Notes under the pieces: model-generated
What the model was told of the DNA's origin: nothing
The model's database searches: none
What the model saw: only the letters and a program-made list of their open reading frames with translations
Shown: positions 44,632 to 54,001 of the stretch, in pieces
Numbering within the stretch: the stretch's first letter is position 1
Layout: every line of letters starts with the position of its first letter
Assembly: GCA_033850885.1 (NCBI GenBank)
Contig: JAWWPG010000027.1
Span: forward strand, 93,285 to 157,284
Reading direction: 5' to 3'
DNA length: 64,000 nucleotides
Source of the DNA: JAWWPG01 sp033850885
GTDB lineage: Bacteria; Actinomycetota; Actinomycetes; Propionibacteriales; Nocardioidaceae
Made by a program: the position numbers and the translations under genes

Positions 44632-44637
44632 AGGCTA
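44632..44637 (-). promoter_or_regulatory. -10 element of the LURP-one-like gene (leaderless)
   Basis: TAGCCT (minus strand, 44637 to 44632) ends 7 nt before GTG 44625, predicting transcription from the start codon itself. The HD gene starts at 44660 on the other strand, so divergent promoters must overlap within 34 bp. Confidence 0.4.
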
Positions 44638-44659
44638 CCGCGATGGGCATGATGGCCGC

Positions 44660-45286
44660 GTGGAGAAGGGAGCACCCCGGCTCGATGATGCCCTGCGTCG
44701 CCGCTGGTCGGCGCGCTTCCCCGCCATGTCAGACGTGGGCGACCTGCTTGTCGCCAGGTACGACCACCCGACCCGGGCCTACCACGACGTCCGACACCTG
44801 AGCGAGGTGCTGGCGGGGATAGACCTGCTGCGACCCGAGAGCGCGGACCCCGAGGTCGTGGACCTCGCCGGCTGGTTCCACGACGCTGTCTACGACCTGC
44901 GCCGAAGCGACAACGAGGCGGCGTCGGCTGACCTCGCCCGGAGCCTGCTGACGCCGTACCTGGAACCCAGTGTCGTGGACGAGGTGGCCCGGCTGGTCGT
45001 CCTCACGCGAGACCATGAGGTGACGTCCGGCGACCCGAACGCGGCCGTGCTGTGCGACGCCGACCTCGCGATCCTCGCCGGCAGTCGCGACAGGTACGAC
45101 GACTACGCCGCGCGCAATCGGCTCGAGTACGCGCACCTTCCTGACGAGACTTTCAGCGCCGGCCGCTCAGCCGTCCTGCGCAGGCTGCTCGACCGCCCCA
45201 ACCTCTTCCACACGGCCTACGGGGTGGAGCACTGGGAGAGGGCGGCGCGCGCCAACCTGCAACGTGAGCTCACCCACCTCGGTTGA
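44660..45286 (+). CDS. HD-domain superfamily hydrolase
   Basis: 208 aa from GTG 44660. A predicted metal-dependent HD phosphohydrolase: His46 (TRAYHDVRHLSEV), His74-Asp75 (LAGWFHDAVYDLR), the helix RLVVLTRDHEV and Asp in VLCDADLAILAG complete the metal ligand set. Length and RSDNEAASADLARSLL helix are typical of the short actinobacterial HD proteins of unknown nucleotide or phosphate substrate. Its stop TGA (45284-45286) is contributed by the first unit of repeat array C. Confidence 0.83.
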   Translation: MEKGAPRLDDALRRRWSARFPAMSDVGDLLVARYDHPTRAYHDVRHLSEVLAGIDLLRPESADPEVVDLAGWFHDAVYDLRRSDNEAASADLARSLLTPYLEPSVVDEVARLVVLTRDHEVTSGDPNAAVLCDADLAILAGSRDRYDDYAARNRLEYAHLPDETFSAGRSAVLRRLLDRPNLFHTAYGVEHWERAARANLQRELTHLG

Positions 45287-45472
45287 CCCGTCAAAAAAAT
45301 TGCCGAAGCTTGCCGTTGAGCCGTCACAAAGTTGGGGTTCACCCGTCACAAAGTTGTGTGTGCAGGTATCGGGAGCCTGGGTACGACGACGGTAGCCTCG
45401 CTCCACAGCGACTTTGCGACGGTTCAACAGCAATTTTCCGACGGGTCAACAGCAATTTTGCGACGGGTCAAC
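45282..45472. repeat. Repeat array C: inverted array of 22-bp units
   Basis: Forward units about 45282-45304, 45312-45334 and 45335-45356; reverse units about 45407-45427, 45428-45450 and 45451-45472, around a 50-bp unrelated spacer. Same unit as arrays A and B. The outer units of both arms can pair over about 20 bp. The first unit supplies the HD gene stop codon; the minus-strand DUF4031-carboxypeptidase gene stops 2 nt outside the right end. Confidence 0.85.
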
Positions 45473-45473
45473 A

Positions 45474-46682
45474 TCAGGTGAAGGGGGGTGCGCTGAGTCG
45501 CAGGGACGGTGCGCCATCGGCGGGTACGTCGAGGGTGGCCCTCACCCCGAAAGGGACGCACCGTGCCGTGGTGGAGTGCCCGGCGTCGTACCCGGTCACC
45601 AGCGGAACCCCCAACGGGGTGAGGCGGTCGAGCAGGGCCGCCCGGCACAGCGCCTCGTCACCGCAGTCGGTGAAGGTGCCGAGCACGACCCCCCGAACTC
45701 CCTCGAACCAGCCGGCCCGCAGGAGCTGGGTGAGCAGCCGGTCGATCCGATAGGCGTCCTCCGTGACGTCCTCGAGCAGGACGATCCCCCGGCGACCCAG
45801 TCGGGCGGAGGCGGCGCCCACGTCGGCTGCCAGGATCGCGAGGTTGCCCCCGACGAGGACGCCCGTCCCAGTGCCGGGCACCGCCCCGCGCACATCGGTG
45901 CCCTCGAACAGGTCGACGGCGGCAGGCTCGAAGAGCATGGACCGCATCAGCTCGGCACTCTCGTGGCTGGCTTGGCCGAGCGACGTGGTCACGTGCGAGT
46001 GCAGGGTGACGACCCCCAACCGGCTCGCCAGCGCCTGATGCATGGCGGTGACGTCGGAGAACCCGGCGTAGATCTTCGGCGTCGCCTCCGCCAGCCGCCG
46101 CCAGTCGAGCAGGTCGAGCATCCGCTGCGTCCCGTACCCCCCGCGTCCGGCGATGACGGCGGCCACCTCGTCGTCCATCCAGGCAGCCGTGAAGTCGGCG
46201 GCGCGCTCCTCGTCCGTGCCCGCGAGGTACGTCAGCGACGGATGTCGGTCGAGGGTGTGCGGCAGCACCCGCACGCGCAGGCCCCAACCGCGCAGCCGGT
46301 CCAGACCTGCCTCCAGACGCTGCTCTTCGATGGGGCCTGCGGTCGCGGTGACGGCCACCAGGTCTCCGCCTCGCAGACGAGGAGGTCGCAGCAGCGCGTT
46401 GCCGGTCGCGCGGCGGCCCATGGCGTCGACCTTGCGCCGCCGCAGACCAGCCGTCGTGAGGCGGCGCAGCAGGTCACGCGACGGGACCGGTGACGCGCCG
46501 GCGGCGACGAGTCCGTGATAGGTATCCGCCGGTACGTCGTAGTGGTCACGCTCGAAGCCGCGGCGCGGCACGCCATGGGCCGCGGCAAAGGCATGCAGCT
46601 CGTCGTACGAGACGTCGCTGACGAGGTGTGACCACAGCCTGCCGTGCGCCGCCCACGCGGGCGGATCGATGAGGATCGCCAT
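45474..46682 (-). CDS. DUF4031 - LD-carboxypeptidase (S66) fusion protein
   Basis: 402 aa. Residues 1-85 are a DUF4031 domain (MAILIDPPAWAAHGRLWSHLVSD, YDELHAFAAAHGVP, RDHYDVPADTYHGLVAAGA). Residues 95-402 are an LD-carboxypeptidase of family S66, which trims the terminal D-Ala from tetrapeptides of recycled peptidoglycan: nucleophile Ser209 (IYAGFSDVTAMH), Glu304 (LLEDVTEDAYRIDR) and His369 (GYDAGHSTTA). The fusion is notable since DUF4031 usually stands alone. No signal peptide, hence cytoplasmic. The upstream frame extension to 46856 overlaps cutC and is not used. ATG 46682 is 8 nt after the CutC gene stop. Confidence 0.85.
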   Translation of the reverse strand: MAILIDPPAWAAHGRLWSHLVSDVSYDELHAFAAAHGVPRRGFERDHYDVPADTYHGLVAAGASPVPSRDLLRRLTTAGLRRRKVDAMGRRATGNALLRPPRLRGGDLVAVTATAGPIEEQRLEAGLDRLRGWGLRVRVLPHTLDRHPSLTYLAGTDEERAADFTAAWMDDEVAAVIAGRGGYGTQRMLDLLDWRRLAEATPKIYAGFSDVTAMHQALASRLGVVTLHSHVTTSLGQASHESAELMRSMLFEPAAVDLFEGTDVRGAVPGTGTGVLVGGNLAILAADVGAASARLGRRGIVLLEDVTEDAYRIDRLLTQLLRAGWFEGVRGVVLGTFTDCGDEALCRAALLDRLTPLGVPLVTGYDAGHSTTARCVPFGVRATLDVPADGAPSLRLSAPPFT

Positions 46683-46690
46683 CCGGGCGG

Positions 46691-47437
46691 TCAGCCGGCT
46701 TGCGGGCTCAGTCCCCGCTGGTGGTCGACGGCACTGTCGAGCAGCAGTCGCCAGGAGCGTACGAAAGCGGGGTCGACGTGCGCCTTGGTCCAAGACCCAC
46801 CCGGCCGCACCGAGGCGCCGAGGTGGATCTTCGTGACGCCGGCCCGCACCAGCCACGGCACCGCCTCGGCATGCAGGCCGCCGGCCGCCACGGCCGTCCA
46901 GGCAAAGGCGGGGTCGGACTCCGCCAGGTCGAGCAGGTCCTCAAGCCCGCTGGCCAGCCCCAGCACGGAGCCTGCCGTGTGGATGCCATCGAGGCCGGGC
47001 AGCCTGCGCACGTGCCGCCAGGCGCGCCGTGCATCGAGCGCATGGTCGAAGGCCCGATCGAAGGTCCAGGGAGCCGAAGCCAGCGCGCCCGCGAGAGCGG
47101 CGCAGACCGCCACATCCACCTCGAGGTCGGGCGTGAGGAAGCCGAACACGAACCCCTCGACCCCCTGCGACAGGTAGTCGGTCACCAGCCCCGCCAGCCG
47201 GCTGAACTCTCCGCCCTGTGTCGTGAAACCCCCCGACAACCGCAACGTGACCCGGACCGGAAGGTCGGTAGCGCGGACGATGGCGCTGACCGCCGACGGC
47301 TCGAGCGTCAGCATCTCATCACCGACGACGCGGAAGACGTGCAGCCTGTCGGCTCCGCCGGCTTGCGCGTTCTCGGCGTCCTGAGGATGGAGGGCGGCGA
47401 CCTCCACCATCGGACGAGCCTGCGCGTCGACAACCAC
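46691..47437 (-). CDS. cutC: CutC family copper homeostasis/barrel protein
   Basis: 248 aa TIM-barrel of the CutC family (originally copper tolerance; in vivo role doubtful). Opening VEVAALHPQDAENAQAGGADRLHVF, middle GVEGFVFGFLTPDLEVD and the TFDRAFDHALDARRAWRHV motif are standard. GTG 47437 is used; a start at the Met10 (MVEVAAL) would also fit. Directly upstream of the DUF4031-S66 gene (8-nt gap) on the same strand. Confidence 0.85.
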   Translation of the reverse strand: MVVDAQARPMVEVAALHPQDAENAQAGGADRLHVFRVVGDEMLTLEPSAVSAIVRATDLPVRVTLRLSGGFTTQGGEFSRLAGLVTDYLSQGVEGFVFGFLTPDLEVDVAVCAALAGALASAPWTFDRAFDHALDARRAWRHVRRLPGLDGIHTAGSVLGLASGLEDLLDLAESDPAFAWTAVAAGGLHAEAVPWLVRAGVTKIHLGASVRPGGSWTKAHVDPAFVRSWRLLLDSAVDHQRGLSPQAG

Positions 47438-47549
47438 CCGTCAAGGGTGCCAGCCGACGGCCCCCTCGTGTGGGAGGCGTGCGGGGGCGGCGCCGTACGT
47501 CGGAGTGCTCGGCGAGCCCGACCTTGGGCTCCCTGCAAAGATGAGAGGT

Positions 47550-47927
47550 ATGACGTCGGCCGACCCGCTGCTGACCGCACGAGCCCTGGTCCTGCGGGAC
47601 CTCGCCTCACAAGGCCGTCTCGACCCGCACACGGTGTCGGTCGTCGAGGACTGCGTCGCCCAGCGCCGGTGGTGGCTGGCCCAGTGGTCGGCGGGCGAGG
47701 ACTTCATCGCCGGCCTGGTGGCGCAGGACGTCCAGGACATGCTCTTCGATGAGGCGCGCCGGTGGCCCGTCTGCGACACCTGCGCGGAGCCCGTCGAGCA
47801 CAGCCTGGCGATCGAGCCCGAGCTCGGTCCCGATCCGCACTGGGTCTGTTCGGAGTCGGGCTCGGTCATCGCCCCCCTCGGCCACCTCAGCGACGTCACC
47901 GTCGTCGACCCGGAGATCGGCCTCTGA
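47550..47927 (+). CDS. Conserved hypothetical with Cys-x-x-Cys zinc motif
   Basis: 125 aa from ATG 47550 (ATG 47541 also in frame). A helical N-terminal (LTARALVLRDLASQGRLDPHTVSVVEDCVAQRRWW) precedes a knuckle with Cys75, Cys78 (VCDTCAEP) and Cys100 (HWVC), plus His84, which could bind zinc. I do not recognise the family, and it has no signal peptide. Divergent from cutC, convergent with coxG at 47939. Confidence 0.65.
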   Translation: MTSADPLLTARALVLRDLASQGRLDPHTVSVVEDCVAQRRWWLAQWSAGEDFIAGLVAQDVQDMLFDEARRWPVCDTCAEPVEHSLAIEPELGPDPHWVCSESGSVIAPLGHLSDVTVVDPEIGL

Positions 47928-47938
47928 CGCACCCGTCG

Positions 47939-48775
47939 TCAGCGACGCCGGCGAACCAGCCGCCACAGCACGACCAGACCCACGAACCCTCCTACCAGGT
48001 ACGGCGCGTAGCGACGCGCCAGGACCGGGATGACCGCCGTGCCCAGGTTGAGAGCGACCGGTTCCGGCTCCCGCCGATGTGCCGCGGTGGCGGTGGTGGG
48101 CGGACCTGGCGCCGGTGCCTCCGACGTGGCCCGAGGCTCAGCGGCGGCAGCCTGTTCGGCGGGGGTCCTCGCGGCGGGTGACTTCTTGACCGCGGCAGCC
48201 TTCCTGGCCGCGGCCTTCTTGGCCGGGGCCTTCTTGGCTGTCGCCGTCTTGGCCGGGGCCTCCTTCGCGGCAGACTTCTGTGTCAAGGCGGCCTCGGGTT
48301 CGGCAAGAGGTTGCTGTTCGGGATCGGCGGCCGGGCCTAGCTTCGTCTCCAGACACGTCGCGAACTGCCCCAGCAGCCGGTCACTCACGTCCTGCATGAC
48401 GCCGCGGCCGAACTGCGCCGGCTTGCCGGTGATGTTCAGCGCCGTCACCACCTCGACGTCCGTCGTGTTGTCAGCGCCCTCCGACAGCCGGGCGGTGATG
48501 GATGCTGCGGCGGTGCCGTTTCCGCGCTTGTCCTTGCCCTTGGCCTCGACGACAGCCCGGTGTGCGGAGTCGTCGCGCTCCACGAAGCGGCCGGTTCCCG
48601 TGTACTGCAGGGAGATCGGGCCGAGCTTCACCTTGACGAGACCAGCGAACTCCTCCCCGTCGTACGACGTCAGCGCGGCACCTGGGAAACACGGTGCGAT
48701 CCGCTCGAGGTCGTTGAACGCCGCCCACGCCTCGTCGATCGGTGCCGGCACGGTGAAACGATGGGTGAGGTCCAT
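47939..48775 (-). CDS. coxG: CoxG-like SRPBCC protein with Lys/Ala linker and C-terminal TM
   Basis: 278 aa. Residues 1-150 form a CoxG/START-like domain (FTVPAPIDEAWAAFNDLERIAPCFPGA, the standard opening), which in CO-dehydrogenase clusters helps anchor the enzyme at the membrane. It continues into a histone-H1-like stretch rich in Lys-Ala (AKTATAKKAPAKKAAARKAAAVKK), a Pro/Ala region, then one transmembrane helix (YLVGGFVGLVVLWRLV) and RRRR. The basic tail is unusual for CoxG and would lie on the inner side; it may tether the hydroxylase or bind an acidic partner. Last gene of the cox operon, 56 nt after coxM. Confidence 0.85.
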   Translation of the reverse strand: MDLTHRFTVPAPIDEAWAAFNDLERIAPCFPGAALTSYDGEEFAGLVKVKLGPISLQYTGTGRFVERDDSAHRAVVEAKGKDKRGNGTAAASITARLSEGADNTTDVEVVTALNITGKPAQFGRGVMQDVSDRLLGQFATCLETKLGPAADPEQQPLAEPEAALTQKSAAKEAPAKTATAKKAPAKKAAARKAAAVKKSPAARTPAEQAAAAEPRATSEAPAPGPPTTATAAHRREPEPVALNLGTAVIPVLARRYAPYLVGGFVGLVVLWRLVRRRR

Positions 48776-48831
48776 GGCGCGCAGTCTATTCGTTTCGCGT
48801 TTTCCGGTCAGCGGCCCGTGAGTGAGCCGCG

Positions 48832-49686
48832 TCAGGCCCCCGCAGCCGCCAGGACCGCGCGCCGCGTCAGCACTGCCGACAGATGCCGCCGGTAGCTCGC
48901 GTCCCCGTTGGTGTCCGTCGGCGGGTCGGTACCCGCAGCGGCCTGTTGTGCCGCCTCCCGGACCGCATCCTCCGTGGCGGGCTGGCCGACCAGGGCTTGC
49001 TCGACCGAGGTGGCTCGGATGGCCGTAGATCCCATGTTCGTGAGGGCGACCTTGGCCTCCGTGATCGTGCCGCCGCCGGACCTCACGGTGGCGGCGACGC
49101 CGACGATCGACCACTGTTGGGCGACCCGCGTGAACTTCTCGTAGCGGCTGCCCCAGCCCGTGTGCTTCGGCACCCGGATCCCGGTCAGCAGCTCGTCGTC
49201 GCCGAGGGCGGTCGTGAACAGGTCGGTGAAGAACTCCGAGGCCGGCACCACCCGCGCCCCGTCCGGGCCTTGGAGGTGCATCTCGGCGTCGAGCGCGAGG
49301 GCCGCGGCAGGCATGTCACCCGCTGGGTCTGCATGTGCGAGCGCCCCACCGAACGTGCCACGGTGTCTCACCTGCGGGTCCCCGATGGTCTCGGCGGCCC
49401 TTGCCAGCAAGGATGCATGTTCGCCGATGAGGGGGTCATGAGCCACATCGTCATGCGTCGTCAAGGCCCCGATCACGATCGCGTCGCCGTCGTCGGTCAC
49501 ACCGTGCAGCTCGGTGATACGGCCGATGTCGATGATGAGCGTCGGTGCGGCGAGCCGGAGCCGCAGCACCGGGATGAGGCTCTGCCCCCCGGCCATCACC
49601 TTGATCTCGTCGGAGTCGGAGCTCAGTGCGGCGATGGCGTCGGCGACGGACTCCGGCGCGGCATACTCGAATGCGGCGGGGATCAT
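48832..49686 (-). CDS. coxM: Molybdenum hydroxylase FAD subunit (CoxM-like)
   Basis: 284 aa. FAD-binding electron-transfer subunit of the xanthine dehydrogenase/CO dehydrogenase family. The FAD pyrophosphate motifs AGGQSLIPVLRLRL (32-45) and GTFGGALAHADPAGDMPAAALAL (about 108-130) and the C-terminal GGGTITEAKVALTNMG are intact. Passes electrons from the Fe-S subunit to the respiratory chain or NAD. ATG 49686 overlaps the coxL stop by 4 nt. The upstream frame extension to 50214 is not used. Confidence 0.92.
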   Translation of the reverse strand: MIPAAFEYAAPESVADAIAALSSDSDEIKVMAGGQSLIPVLRLRLAAPTLIIDIGRITELHGVTDDGDAIVIGALTTHDDVAHDPLIGEHASLLARAAETIGDPQVRHRGTFGGALAHADPAGDMPAAALALDAEMHLQGPDGARVVPASEFFTDLFTTALGDDELLTGIRVPKHTGWGSRYEKFTRVAQQWSIVGVAATVRSGGGTITEAKVALTNMGSTAIRATSVEQALVGQPATEDAVREAAQQAAAGTDPPTDTNGDASYRRHLSAVLTRRAVLAAAGA

Positions 49687-52156
49687 GCCTGCCCTCCTTC
49701 GCTGGAGCCTTCGCTCACTTCGGCGTTGTGCGACGGCACCGCGTTGTCCTCGAAGGAGACATCGCGTGGGGTGTTGTCGCCGGCCGACGCGTTCTGGATC
49801 GCCGTCCATACTCGATGCGGGGTGCACGGCATCTGGATGTCGTTGATCCCGAAGTGCCGTACGGCGTCCACGACCGCGTTGACGACTGCCGGGGTAGAGG
49901 CGATCGTGCCCGCCTCGCCGACCCCCTTCACTCCAAGGACGTTCGACGTGGCGGGGGACTCGGTCCGACCGGTCGTGAATGACGGGACATCGGCGGCACT
50001 GGGCACCAGGTAGTCCACGAACGACCCGGTGACCAGGGTCCCGGAGTCGTCGTACAGCGCCTCCTCCCATAACGCCTGCGCGATGCCCTGCACCAGACCA
50101 CCGTGGACCTGGCCTTCGACGATCAGCGGGTTCACGACCTTCCCGATGTCGTCCACGCACGTGTAGTTGCGGATCTTCACCTCGCCGGTCTCGGTGTCGA
50201 CCTCCACCGCACACAGGTGGGTGCCATGGGGGAACGAGAAGTTGTCCGGGTCGAAGGTCGCTTCGGCATCAATGGACGGCTCGACGCCCGCCGGCATGTT
50301 GTGGGCCTGGAAGACCGCGAACGCGATCTCGGCCATGCCCAGTCCCTTGTCGGTGCCCTTCACGCCGAACCTGCCGCCGGCGTACTCGAGGTCGTCCGGG
50401 TTCGCCTCGAGCAGGTGCGCGGCGATGGGTCTCGCCTTGTCGATCACCTTGTCGACGGCAGCCACGACAGCCATCGCGCCGACCGTGAGCGAGCGGGAGC
50501 CGTACGTGTCGAGGCCGCGGGTCGAGATCTGGGTGTCGCCGTGGAGCACCTCGACGTCGTCGAAGGCAACCCCCAACCTGTCAGCGACGATCTGTGACCA
50601 CGCCGTCTCGTGACCCTGACCGTGCGGGCTCGTCCCGGCGATCACCTCGACCTTGCCGGTCGGCAACATCCGGATCGAGGCATGCTCCCACCCGCCCCCC
50701 ACGTAGCCCTGCTCCCCGAGCCATCGGGAGGGCGCCAGCCCGCACATCTCGGTGAACGTCGATATGCCGATCCCGAGCTGTACCTGGTCGCCACTCTCAC
50801 GTCGGCGCCGTTGCTCCGCGCGCAGGTCGTCGTACCCGAAGAGCTCCTTGGCCTTGGCGGTGGCTGCCTCGTAGTTGCCGGAGTCGTACTCGAGCCCGGC
50901 GACCGTGGTGAACGGGAACTGCTCGTGCTTGATCCAGTTCTGCTCGCGAACCTTGATGGGATCGACCCCGAGCTCGGCCGCCAGCTCGTCCATCATGCGC
51001 TCGATGGCGTACGTCGCCTCCGGGCGGCCGGCGCCGCGGTAGGCGTCGGTCCACGCCTTGTTGGTGAAGACGTTGGTGCAGGAGAAGTGATAGGCCGGGA
51101 AGCGATAGATGCCGTTGTACATGTAGGCGCCCAGGATCGGGATGACCGACGTGACGAGCCCGAGGTACGCGCCCATGTCGGCCAACAGCTCGACCTTGAG
51201 CGCGGTGACGTCGCCGTCCTTGGTGGCCGCCAACGTTACGTGCTGGATCTGGTCGCGGCCGTGGTGGGCGGCCATCAGGGACTCGCTCCGGCTCTCGGTG
51301 TACTTGCACGGCCTTCCGGCATGCCGCGCGGCTATGACAGTCAGCACCTCCTCCGGCGTGAACTGCAGCTTGCCGCCGAACCCACCGCCGACGTCCGGCG
51401 CGATGACGCGGATCTTGCTCTCGGGGATGCCGAGGACGAGCGCGGTGAACACCCGGACGAAGTGTGGCACCTGGGTCGAGGTCCAGATTGTCAGCTGCTC
51501 GGCAGTCGGGTCGACGACGATGGAGCGGGGCTCCATGAACGCTGGGATCAGACGCTGCTGGCGGAACGTGCGTTCCAGGAGGATCCCGCCGTCGCGGGAC
51601 GCCGCGATCGCGTCCTCCACATTGTCGCCGGTGCCCGCCTCCGCAGAGTCGAACACGAAGTGGGCGGACACGTTCGACTCGAGCTCGGCGTGTGTGAGGT
51701 CCCCGCCTTTCGAGGCTGCCTCCAGGTCGAGGACGACGGGCAGCTCGTCGTACTCCACGTCGACAAGCTCGACCGCATCCCGGGCCTCAGCGGCGGTCCG
51801 GGCAACGATCACGGCGACGACCTCGCCCGCGAAGCTGACCGTGTCCACGGCGATCGACGGATGGTTCGGGGCCACCTGGTCGGGCACGATGGCCCAGGCG
51901 TTCGGGAGGCCGCCCTGCTCGTCGGCGAGATCGGCTCCGGTGTACACGGCCACGACACCCGTCGACGACTTGGCTGCATCGGTGTTGATCGCCGTGATCC
52001 GGGCATGCGCCATCGGGCTGCGCACCATCGCCAGGTGCAGCATGCCGGGGAGCGTGATGTTGTCGGTCCATCGGGTACGACCGGTGAGCAGACGCTGGTC
52101 CTCCTTGCGTCGGCGCGGGGCCCCGACCTCCAGGGCCGGCCGCTCGTCTGTTGCCG

Positions 52157-52160
<4 letters not shown>
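49683..52160 (-). CDS. coxL: Molybdenum hydroxylase large subunit, form II CoxL-like
   Basis: 825 aa catalytic Mo-MCD (molybdopterin cytosine dinucleotide) subunit. Active-site loop AYRGAGR (373-379) marks the form II group; true CO dehydrogenases (form I) have AYRCSFR with a Cu-binding Cys, absent here. The catalytic Glu749 in GVGEAG is present. Pterin-binding segments GGGFGGKLQF and GQGHETAWSQI are conserved. The physiological substrate of form II enzymes is not settled (aldehydes or heterocycles proposed). Overlaps coxS and coxM by 4 nt each. Confidence 0.92.
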
Positions 52161-52624
<464 letters not shown>

Positions 52625-52767
52625 GGGTTCAATCCCTCTCGTTGCAGGAACGAAGGCCACCGGCCCGGCCTCCCGGGTCGAGGTGGCGCTGGTTCCACCC
52701 AACAACGGGGGCCACGTTTGCACAAGGAGAAGCCCGAACTGTCTCGCGGAACGAGTCGGGTTTCCTC

Positions 52768-52831
52768 CGCGAATTGCGGGAAAGTGCACCTTCAGGACGC
52801 CCGCTCGAGGTGCACTTTCCCGCAATTCGCG
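52768..52831. repeat. Perfect 24-bp inverted repeat between xdhC and coxS
   Basis: Left arm 52768-52791 and right arm 52808-52831 are exact reverse complements with a 16-nt loop; the arms contain GCGAATTGCGGGAAAG and AAGTGCACCT. The transcript in either direction can form a long hairpin of 24 bp. No U-tract follows on the minus strand. It lies in the only sizeable gap (234 bp) of the cox operon, between its accessory and structural gene halves; nothing else was recognised there. Confidence 0.9.
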
Positions 52832-52858
52832 GGAAAGGGAGGCGGGCGGCCGCTCGCG

Positions 52859-54001
52859 TCAGGCGCCTCCCCGCGTGTGGTGGACAGGCCCGTCGAGGCG
52901 CGCCAACGGCTGGCCTCGACCGCCCCAGCGAATCGCGATGATCTCCGAGGCGATGCTGATCGCCGTCTCCTCCGGGGTGCGGGCGCCCAGGTCGAGGCCG
53001 ATCGGGCTGGCCAGCCGGGCCAGCTCCGGGTCCGTCAACCCCGCCTCGACCAGCTTCCTGGCGCGCTCCTCATGGGTACGCCTGGACCCCATCGCTCCGA
53101 CATACCCGACTGCCGGTAGCCGCAGCGCGATCTCGAGCAGCGGTACGTCGAACTTCGGGTCGTGGGTGAGCACACAGATCACGGTGCGCTCGTCGATGCG
53201 GCCCGCCTCCTGCTCCTCGGCCAGGTAGCGGTGCGGCCAGTTGACCACCACCTCGTCGGCATCCGGGAACCGCGCCGCGGTCGCGAAGACGGGACGGGCG
53301 TCGCACACGGTGACGTGGTAGCCGAGGAACGACCCGACCTTGGCGACAGCGGCGGCGAAGTCGATCGCGCCGAAGACCAGCATCCTCGGCTTCGGGGCGT
53401 ACGACGTCACGAACACCGCCATACCCTCGCCGCGCCGCTCGCCGTCGGGGCCGTAGTGCAACGTCTCGTTGCGGCCGGCGGCGAGCAGCCCGCGAGCATC
53501 TGCAGCGACCGCGTCAACGGCACGCGCCGAGCCGAAGCGGCCGGTCACCACCTCGGGACGGCCCTCGGGTCTGATGACCAGGCGTCGGCCGACCATGGCT
53601 GGATCGGGATGGCTGACGACGGTCGCCAGCGCCACCGGCTGTCCGACCCCGATGTCGGCGGCGACCTGACCCAGCTCCGGGAAGGTCTCCTTGTCGACCA
53701 GCTCGACGAACACATCGAGGATCCCTCCGCACGTCAAGCCGACCCCGAAGGCAGTCTCGTCGCTGACGCCGTACCGCTCGAGGACGGGACGGCGGTCGGC
53801 GAGCACGCGCTCGCAGAGCTCGTAGACGGCGCCCTCGACGCAGCCACCGGACACCGATCCGACGGCCGCACCTCCCGGAGCCACCAGCATGGATGCGCCG
53901 GGCGAACGCGGCGCGGACTGGAAGGTGGCCACCACCGTCGCCAGGGCGGCGGGCTCGCCCGCCTCCCACGCGGCAAGCAGCTGGGGAAGCACGTCACGCA
54001 C
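52859..54001 (-). CDS. xdhC: XdhC/CoxF family Mo-hydroxylase maturation factor
   Basis: 380 aa from GTG 54001. N-terminal XdhC/CoxI domain (AWEAGEPAALATVVATFQSAPRSPGASM; CVEGAVYELCERVL; CGGILDVFVE), then a Rossmann-like C-terminal domain (MLVFGAIDFAAAVAKVGSFLGYHVTVCDARP, YVGAMGSRRTHEERARKL). Such proteins sulfurate and insert the molybdenum cofactor into the apo-enzyme. The frame up to 54217 only overlaps the VWA gene and is not used; its GTG overlaps the VWA stop by 8 nt. Positioned upstream of coxS, past the hairpin. Confidence 0.9.
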   Translation of the reverse strand: MRDVLPQLLAAWEAGEPAALATVVATFQSAPRSPGASMLVAPGGAAVGSVSGGCVEGAVYELCERVLADRRPVLERYGVSDETAFGVGLTCGGILDVFVELVDKETFPELGQVAADIGVGQPVALATVVSHPDPAMVGRRLVIRPEGRPEVVTGRFGSARAVDAVAADARGLLAAGRNETLHYGPDGERRGEGMAVFVTSYAPKPRMLVFGAIDFAAAVAKVGSFLGYHVTVCDARPVFATAARFPDADEVVVNWPHRYLAEEQEAGRIDERTVICVLTHDPKFDVPLLEIALRLPAVGYVGAMGSRRTHEERARKLVEAGLTDPELARLASPIGLDLGARTPEETAISIASEIIAIRWGGRGQPLARLDGPVHHTRGGA

